Origin: an uncultured Ectothiorhodospiraceae bacterium
Lineage (GTDB): Bacteria; Pseudomonadota; Gammaproteobacteria; UBA9214
Length of the DNA stretch: 64,000 nucleotides
Direction: 5' to 3'
NCBI GenBank assembly: GCA_947259415.1
Contig: CAMYMI010000006.1
Coordinates: forward strand, 97,094 to 161,093
The notes beneath the pieces are model-generated. The model ran no database searches. It was given only the letters and a program-made list of their open reading frames with translations, and was not told where the DNA came from. Below are positions 1 through 5,394 of the stretch, piece by piece. Positions within the stretch are counted from its first letter, which is position 1, and each line of letters begins with the position of its first letter. A program made the position numbers and the translations under genes.

Positions 1-330
1 GCCGCGCCCGTAGCCGGGGCCGCGCCCGTAACCCGGTCCGTAACCGCGCTCGCCACGGTTGCCCATGCCGAAGCCCGAACCGCTGCCGTCACCCGGGCCA
101 CGCCCGTAGCCGGGGCCGCGCCCGTAACCCGGTCCGTAACCGCGCTCGCCACGGTTACCCATGCCAAAGCCGGAACTGCTGCCGTCACCTGGTCCAGGCG
201 CGTAACCGGAACCATAGCCGCTGTCCGGGCGTTTGCTGCTGCCCATGCCCATACCGGCCTCAACTGCGTTGATATAGAGTGCCCCGGTGATGGCAAGGGC
301 CGCCATAATGCTGGTGCTCAATAGTTTCAA
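1..330 (-). CDS. Gly/Tyr/Arg-rich secreted repeat protein (partial, runs off left edge)
   Basis: An open frame of 110 codons starts at TTG (330-328), eight bases after a strong AAGGAG ribosome site (344-339), and is still open at base 1. The first ~24 residues look like a Sec signal peptide (KLLSTSIMAALAITGALYIN, then AVEA). The mature part is rich in Gly, Tyr, Arg and Met and repeats with a 32-residue (96-bp) period; one and a half units are visible, containing GFGMGNRGERGYGPGYGRGP. There is no ATG start, so ATG-only gene finders would miss it. Composition resembles the sulfur globule proteins of purple sulfur bacteria, which are secreted Gly/Tyr-rich envelope proteins of sulfur deposits, but low-complexity similarity is weak evidence. 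Another structural secreted protein is equally possible. Confidence 0.75.
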   Translation of the reverse strand, partial: MKLLSTSIMAALAITGALYINAVEAGMGMGSSKRPDSGYGSGYAPGPGDGSSSGFGMGNRGERGYGPGYGRGPGYGRGPGDGSGSGFGMGNRGERGYGPGYGRGPGYGRG

Positions 331-814
331 GGTGGATTCTCCTTTGTTGTTAGGGTATTTCTTTTTGGCGCTTGCCGGCCGTTTGCAACGAGAGACAATA
401 GCCATTGTGTCAGGCGCTACTTGTCCGCCCGGCATCGATTAGATAATGCGCCACCCGTGTCAGGGATGCAAAGTGCTCCCGGCTGCATCGCGGCAATAGC
501 AGGGACTGCAGTCGTCGCCAGCCTGCATTTCTCACCGCTTTTCCGGATGTCGGCTCAGGGCACTGTGTCCCGACGCCGTGGCCTGTCGCGCCTTGTGCAG
601 TGCGGCCTCCCTGATAGCGCTCTGGCCCTTGCCTGAATAACTCATGATGGACATAACTAGACAGGGTAGCCCGATGTCCGCAACGGCCTGCTCGAATTCC
701 TCGCGGGCTGCGACAAACCGCGGTGTAGGGGAGTATTTGTAAAAAAGCGCAATATCTGTGACCTTCCGTCATGTTCCGGTTTACGGACAATATATTTTGC
801 GTCACTATGCAGTA
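331..814. other. intergenic region between divergent genes
   Basis: No gene could be supported in these 484 bases. The stretch must hold promoters for the leftward repeat protein and the rightward membrane protein. Open frames on both strands lack a ribosome site, a recognisable domain and a plausible signal or membrane segment. No strong terminator or clean sigma-70 promoter was seen. Confidence 0.5.
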
Positions 815-1540
815 ATGAATATAGAGACATCAATCGGTACGGAGCCGGCGCGTCGCGGCAGCGGCTTCAAAATATTCGTAATCGTGCTGGTAACGATTAT
901 CGTGACGGTGGGTATCACGCTCTTGGCCGTCAAATATTTTCTGTTTCCTTCCGAGTTCAAGCCGGTCAAGCTGTCCATGCAGGAAGAACAGGTGCTGAAC
1001 GACAAACTCGAACGGCTGGACTCGATGCAGTACGTGTCCCGCAAACAGCGACGTGACAAAGCGACAGGCACGGAGAGCCCTACCGAGCAGGAGGTTCCCG
1101 CAGAAGCGGACGCACTTGAACCGGAACCTTACAGCGAGGAAGGAGCCGACAGGACCATCACCCTGAGCGAACGCGAGCTCAACGCGCTGCTAGCAAAGAA
1201 TACCGACCTTGCCAGAAAACTGGCCATCGATCTTTCCAGCGACCTGGTCAGCGCGAAGCTACTGGTACCGGTCGATGAAGACTTCCCGATCATGGGTGGC
1301 CAGATACTGAAGGTCAGGGCCGGAGTTGAACTGGCCTACCAGGACGGCCGGGCCGTGGTGATCCTGAAAGGGGTCAGCATTATGGGTGTGCCGATTCCGA
1401 ATGCCTGGCTGGGCGGCCTCAAGAACATCGACCTGGTTGAACAGTATGGTACCGATGCCGGGTTCTGGAAGTCCTTGTCGGACGGGGTGCAGAATATCCG
1501 CATCGCGGATGGCAGCCTGCAAATAGAGTTGAAGGAATAG
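815..1540 (+). CDS. single-pass membrane protein of unknown function
   Basis: 241 residues from the ATG at 815; the frame is open upstream to a GTG at 758, but the added segment looks unlike coding sequence. Residues ~19-41 form one hydrophobic helix after a short Arg-rich cytoplasmic tail, followed by a helical, then acidic Pro/Glu-rich linker (~75-110). A folded C-terminal domain of ~130 residues (ITLSERELNALLAKN onward) should therefore lie in the periplasm. The domain is reminiscent of single-span proteins with lipid-binding-like beta domains, but I do not recognise the family. It converges on the next gene with a 50-base gap. No good Shine-Dalgarno site precedes either start. Confidence 0.7.
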   Translation: MNIETSIGTEPARRGSGFKIFVIVLVTIIVTVGITLLAVKYFLFPSEFKPVKLSMQEEQVLNDKLERLDSMQYVSRKQRRDKATGTESPTEQEVPAEADALEPEPYSEEGADRTITLSERELNALLAKNTDLARKLAIDLSSDLVSAKLLVPVDEDFPIMGGQILKVRAGVELAYQDGRAVVILKGVSIMGVPIPNAWLGGLKNIDLVEQYGTDAGFWKSLSDGVQNIRIADGSLQIELKE

Positions 1541-1590
1541 CCTCGGGACCCTGCAAGCGCCAGGAATTCATCCAGGCGCCTGATCCGGTA

Positions 1591-2421
1591 TCAATAGGCC
1601 TCTTGTATGGGGACCTTGAGTTCCTCGATGTCCTGGTTCCGGTAGGAGAATGCGAACGTGCCGCCGTACTTGCGGCGTTCGAAATGCAACCCTGCAGAAG
1701 AGACGCGGGTCAGCAGGACCTGTTGTTCCGTGCTGTTCTTGCGCTTCACCTTGACAACCTTGCCGACGTAATCACTGGCCTTGGAAAGCTCGATCGGCAG
1801 GTAGATCATCCGGTAATTATCGGGTTTTCTTGCAACCTTGTTCTTTCGGGTAATGGCGCTGTCCGATGATGATGCCGACACCTGCGCACGCATTTGCTCC
1901 AGGGCCTCCCGGTCCTGCGCGCTGATGTCTTCTTTCTCCATGAGGTCAAGAATCTCATTCTGCAGTTTCTGCCGGTCTGCGTCGGACATATTTGACTCAT
2001 TCTGGTTGATGAAACGGCGCATCAAATCCAGTTTCGCTGCGTCCACTTCGCCCGGATTGGCATTCTCGAGGAAATCAAGCCCGCTGTTCATATAGGCCAT
2101 GGCCTGCTGCTGGGTCAGGCTTTTATCGTGGATGCCCTGGTTGACTGCCAGCCCGGTGCGCACCACCTCCCAGCCTCCCCAGGCGGTAAACACATACAGG
2201 CCCAGGCCGACAGCAGCGGTGAACGAGGTTATGTAGGCGAGAAACGGCTTCTTGTCATCCCGCCAGTAGATGATCCCATACAGGGTGGCCGTGATCGGGG
2301 AGAGCAGCAATACTGCCAGACCCCAGAGGATGTTCCGCTTGAACGCCCTGACCAGAAGCCATATCAGCGCGATCAACGCAACCAGCCCGAACAGTGAGGC
2401 CAGCAGGTTCAGTGTTTCCAT
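1591..2421 (-). CDS. multi-pass membrane protein of unknown function
   Basis: 276 residues from the ATG at 2421, preceded by AGGAA with good spacing; the frame extends 24 codons further but that part is not needed. Three hydrophobic helices (~4-25, 30-49, 60-80) are followed by a soluble helical stretch rich in Gln, Asp and Glu (~95-190) and a basic C-terminal domain (~200-276) with alternating hydrophobic pattern. The topology suggests an inner-membrane anchor with a large soluble tail. I do not recognise the family. It is transcribed convergently with the preceding gene and divergently from the YceI-like gene, sharing a 393-base intergenic region with a candidate Fur site. Confidence 0.75.
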   Translation of the reverse strand: METLNLLASLFGLVALIALIWLLVRAFKRNILWGLAVLLLSPITATLYGIIYWRDDKKPFLAYITSFTAAVGLGLYVFTAWGGWEVVRTGLAVNQGIHDKSLTQQQAMAYMNSGLDFLENANPGEVDAAKLDLMRRFINQNESNMSDADRQKLQNEILDLMEKEDISAQDREALEQMRAQVSASSSDSAITRKNKVARKPDNYRMIYLPIELSKASDYVGKVVKVKRKNSTEQQVLLTRVSSAGLHFERRKYGGTFAFSYRNQDIEELKVPIQEAY

Positions 2422-2569
2422 GGTTATTTCCTGTCCGTATTGCGGCAAATCCATACACAGATTGGCGGAATGATTAGTAGATGTATCGGTCACACGGTAT
2501 CCCAGCTTTAAACAGCTGTTTCAGGTCAATATTCAACCGGAAGATTTCTATGCAACGCACGCATACAGA

Positions 2570-2584
2570 TGAGAATTATTCCCA
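2570..2584. promoter_or_regulatory. candidate Fur box (7-1-7 palindrome)
   Basis: TGAGAATTATTCCCA reads as a 7-1-7 inverted repeat (TGAGAAT-T-ATTcCCA) with one mismatch in symmetry, matching the TGAtAATnATTaTCA form of Fur operators. It lies about 150 bases upstream of the leftward membrane protein gene and 230 upstream of the YceI-like gene, so either could be the target. This is a motif match only. Confidence 0.45.
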
Positions 2585-2754
2585 TTTGCATGACGTCATT
2601 TGTTGTGCTCACCCGATGCTGTGGCCATTAAAAATTTTTATCGATGTATATCCCCATCTCAATATCCTAGAATGTAACTTACTGTTATATAGATTAAAAT
2701 AATCAAAATCCCATTTTCGACTGTGGAATACAACTGATGGACCGTAAGTAAGGC

Positions 2755-2790
2755 TTGACTTGCTGGAGTATTGGTATTTAATAAAATACT
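2755..2790 (+). promoter_or_regulatory. candidate sigma-70 promoter with overlapping operator-like palindrome, upstream of yceI-like gene
   Basis: TTGACT (2755-2760), a 16-base spacer and TTTAAT (2777-2782) make a plausible -35/-10 pair about 30 bases before the ATG at 2815. The -10 lies inside a perfect inverted repeat GTATTT-AATA-AAATAC (2774-2789), which is placed where a repressor would block the polymerase. No regulator gene is adjacent. Confidence 0.45.
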
Positions 2791-2814
2791 AATGCGATTC
2801 ATGGGAGATCATTT

Positions 2815-3486
2815 ATGAACGCGATCAAATTAATCAAGCGCCTGTTATTGGCCGCGTTGTTGTTGCAGGTCCCGGCGGTGCTAACGGCGGCTGAAGAAGA
2901 ACTGTGTGAACCGTTCATGGATGGCAAGGTCGATCCGACCCTGTTGTCCTCGATGCTGTCGGCTGCCGAGAACGGTCATTTGTACCGTATCGACCGGAAC
3001 AGTTCACGGATCGGGTTCTGCGTGGATAGCCAGCTCAAACGCGTCGAGGGGTCGTTCCGGGACTTCCGGGGCGGTCTGGCGCTTGATTCCGGGACCACCA
3101 GCGATGGCCAGGCAATGGTCGTGATCAGGACCGACAGCGTGGATACGGATGCGGCCTTCATCAAGAATATACTTAAGGGTGACAGTTTTTTCGATGTCGA
3201 GAACAACCCGGAAATTCTGTTTATCAGTACCGGCTTTGAATGGACAAGTGATACCACGGCGATACTGAAAGGCGATATCACGGTACGTGGTGTGACCCGC
3301 TCCGTAGCCTTTGATGTGACGTTGACCGAGATGAGTTCGGCAAATACCGGTGTTGATGAAAAGATCATGGTCAAGGCAACCACCACACTCAATCGCACGG
3401 ATTTCGGCATGACATCACTTACCTCGCTGGTCAGCGACGATGTCCGGCTCTGTATGAGCGTGGAGGCGACCCGCTACAAGTCCTGA
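2815..3486 (+). CDS. YceI-family periplasmic protein
   Basis: 223 residues with a GGGAG ribosome site before the ATG. The first ~25 residues form a Sec signal peptide ending in AVLTA. The rest matches the YceI lipocalin-like beta-barrel fold: an early YRIDRNSSRIGF strand, an EGSFRDFRGGL strand, a DAAFIKNILKGDSFFDVENNPEILF segment (paraphrased in parts: KGDSFFDVENNPEILF) and a TVRGVTRSVAFDV strand, then NRTDFGM near the end. Family members bind isoprenoid-type lipids or act in periplasmic stress and acid responses; the ligand here cannot be read from sequence. Length is slightly above the usual ~190 because of an N-terminal extension (residues ~26-60) containing two cysteines. It appears monocistronic. 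Confidence 0.85.
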   Translation: MNAIKLIKRLLLAALLLQVPAVLTAAEEELCEPFMDGKVDPTLLSSMLSAAENGHLYRIDRNSSRIGFCVDSQLKRVEGSFRDFRGGLALDSGTTSDGQAMVVIRTDSVDTDAAFIKNILKGDSFFDVENNPEILFISTGFEWTSDTTAILKGDITVRGVTRSVAFDVTLTEMSSANTGVDEKIMVKATTTLNRTDFGMTSLTSLVSDDVRLCMSVEATRYKS

Positions 3487-3524
3487 ACACCTGACCACGC
3501 TGCATATACTGGCTCGGCACGCAT

Positions 3525-3773
3525 GTGCCGGGTCATCTCCCGGCTATCCACGGCCGGTCTTCTGATTTCCTGTTTTTTCTCCTCTTATCATGCGGTGCAG
3601 TTGCCGCCGCAAGTCTTACTTTCCCGGTGGCCGATCCCTTGCCGATACGTTCGTGCGCGGGTCCCGCAGATGCCGTTTCTGAGCGGCTGGATAATTTTTC
3701 TGAATCAATTCAGGTTTTCAGGAATTTAGTCGTTAATGTAGAAGACAAAAAAATCGTCCTGTCTAGGGAATAA
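3525..3773 (+). CDS. possible small protein upstream of the coiled-coil gene
   Basis: An 82-codon frame from GTG at 3525 ends two bases before the ATG of the coiled-coil gene, the spacing of translationally coupled genes. Residues ~13-33 are hydrophobic (DFLFFLLLSCGAVAAASL) and could be a signal peptide. Against it: no clear ribosome site, no recognised domain, and a second frame over the same bases also looks partly hydrophobic. It could equally be the 5' leader of the downstream gene. Confidence 0.28.
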   Translation: MPGHLPAIHGRSSDFLFFLLLSCGAVAAASLTFPVADPLPIRSCAGPADAVSERLDNFSESIQVFRNLVVNVEDKKIVLSRE

Positions 3774-3775
3774 CC

Positions 3776-5386
3776 ATGCGTATATTGATCGGTATGTTCA
3801 TTGTGCTGGCTGGCCTCATCGCTGCCATCATATCTGTATTGAAATCAATGACTAAGACTGAGTTCTGGAGGAGTGGCGCAGAGCGGTTGAGGGCGTATTC
3901 AGAGGCGGTGCAGGGTCCGAAATCAGGCACAGTACAACCCGGCAACCGGAATTCGGGCATCGAGCAGACCGGGTCCGCGGCGTCTGGCACACATACCAAT
4001 TTACCTGTTATCGATGACCAGCCGAGATCACTGCCACTGGTCTCGGAGATAGAGGAGGAAATCAAACAGCTGCATGGCAAGGTACATTACCTGGATAGCG
4101 CCTATCGAGAGAGCGAAAGCCGTGCCGAAATGCTCGAGATCCAGCTGAAGGAAATGGGTCAGCTGGAAGTCAAGGTCAAGGAAGGCGAGGATGAAATCAC
4201 CCGATTGCACGGGAAAATGCACGATCTCGGCACCACGCTGCGTGCAACCCAGGAACGTGCCGGCCTGATAAATCTCAAGGAACTCGAGATAGACCAGTTA
4301 AACGGCAAGCTCAAGAAACTGGAAGAAGCCCTGCGTGACAGCGAAGCCCGCTTTTTGCAGCTTGATGTAAGGGAAAAGGAAATCACCCAACTGGAGATGT
4401 ATGTCGAGGAACGCGATGAAGAGATCACCAGGCTTCACGGCAAGCTGCACGTGCTCGGCGCAGAGCTGCGTGCCAGCGAGCAGCGCCTCGAAAGCCGCGA
4501 AAATAATCAACAGGAAATCGAGAAACTGACCTTGGAGGTCGACGAACTCAATGCCGCTCTGCTTGATAGCGAGAAGCGCGCAGACCGGCAGCTCGAAGCC
4601 AAGGGCCGGGAGCTCATGGATCTGCATGAAGAGGTGCAGCGGCTGAAAACCGAGCATTTTGAAAGAGAGAGTCTGGTCAAGCAGGAACTCGATATTAATG
4701 CGCAGGAGATCAAGCAGCTTTCAGAGACAATCGAGGCCAAGGAACAGGAGATTATCCAGCTGCATGGCAAGATCCATCAATTGGGTCTGGTAGCGGATGA
4801 AAACAAGGAACGCGAGGCACTGCTGGAAGAGAAGGACCGTCGTATCAACCGCCTGCAAGGCCAGATTCATGAACTCGATGTCGCCTTGCATGACAGTGCA
4901 GCACACACCCGGCAACTCGAGGCCAGGGAGCAAGAAGTTGCTCAGCTGGGCGCTCGGGTGCGAGAGCTGGAGACCGAGTTGCATGAAAGCCTGGAGCGCA
5001 GTCAGCAGCTCGAGGCCAAAGACCGGGAGATCGATCAGCTCAACACTGCGGTGCAGGAAAAGGCTGATCAGATTGCCGGTCTGGAAGACCGGATTCAATC
5101 ATTGGATGCCACAATTCAGGAAGGGAATGAGCGTGACCAGTTGCTTGAGTCCAGGGAGCATGAAGTCAGCGAACTGAATACCCGATTGCAGGAACTGGAG
5201 ACTATTCTGCACGACAGTCATGAACGTACGCTGCAGCTGGAGGGTAAGGAACAGGAGGTCAGCGCGCTACAGGCCCGGATGGAGGAACTCGAGGGCAGCC
5301 TGCATGACGCTCACGAACGCAACCAGCATCTGGAAGGCAAGGAACAGGAGATCTGGAAGGCAAGGAACAGGAGCTCAACGAGCTGA
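3776..5386 (+). CDS. N-terminal half of FimX-like giant coiled-coil protein, cut by frameshift
   Basis: 536 codons. Residues ~3-23 are one membrane helix (LIGMFIVLAGLIAAIISVL), then a short linker, then uninterrupted coiled coil built of ~31-residue units (pattern LEAKEQEVxxLxxRVxELExxLHxSxERxQQ). The frame leaves the repeat pattern after LEGKEQEI and stops ten codons later at 5386. The cause is a perfect 23-bp tandem duplication (5328-5373): with one copy removed the frame runs straight into the 946-codon frame that follows, giving one protein of 1478 residues, and the 31-residue period is restored exactly. As it stands only the membrane anchor and part of the rod are made, without the signalling domains. 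The ATG at 3776 has AGGGAA seven bases upstream. Confidence 0.85.
   Translation: MRILIGMFIVLAGLIAAIISVLKSMTKTEFWRSGAERLRAYSEAVQGPKSGTVQPGNRNSGIEQTGSAASGTHTNLPVIDDQPRSLPLVSEIEEEIKQLHGKVHYLDSAYRESESRAEMLEIQLKEMGQLEVKVKEGEDEITRLHGKMHDLGTTLRATQERAGLINLKELEIDQLNGKLKKLEEALRDSEARFLQLDVREKEITQLEMYVEERDEEITRLHGKLHVLGAELRASEQRLESRENNQQEIEKLTLEVDELNAALLDSEKRADRQLEAKGRELMDLHEEVQRLKTEHFERESLVKQELDINAQEIKQLSETIEAKEQEIIQLHGKIHQLGLVADENKEREALLEEKDRRINRLQGQIHELDVALHDSAAHTRQLEAREQEVAQLGARVRELETELHESLERSQQLEAKDREIDQLNTAVQEKADQIAGLEDRIQSLDATIQEGNERDQLLESREHEVSELNTRLQELETILHDSHERTLQLEGKEQEVSALQARMEELEGSLHDAHERNQHLEGKEQEIWKARNRSSTS
5328..5373. repeat. perfect 23-bp tandem duplication causing the frameshift
   Basis: Two identical adjacent 23-base copies, 5328-5350 and 5351-5373, each beginning ATCTGGAAGGC and ending GAACAGGAG. 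23 is not a multiple of three, so the second copy shifts the frame. Deleting either copy fuses the flanking frames into one. Such short perfect duplications can revert by slipped-strand replication or recombination. Confidence 0.95.
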
Positions 5387-5394
5387 CTTCCCGG

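Larger units (their letters stand above)
2422..2814. other. AT-rich intergenic region between divergent genes
   Basis: This 393-base stretch is clearly more AT-rich than its surroundings. It contains a candidate Fur box at 2570-2584 and a candidate promoter with overlapping palindrome at 2755-2790, both listed separately. No open frame with a ribosome site was found. Confidence 0.6.

Noticed and set aside
410-805. A reverse-strand 131-codon frame upstream of the repeat protein
   Set aside because: No ribosome site, no domain, and it overlaps the likely promoter regions of both flanking genes.
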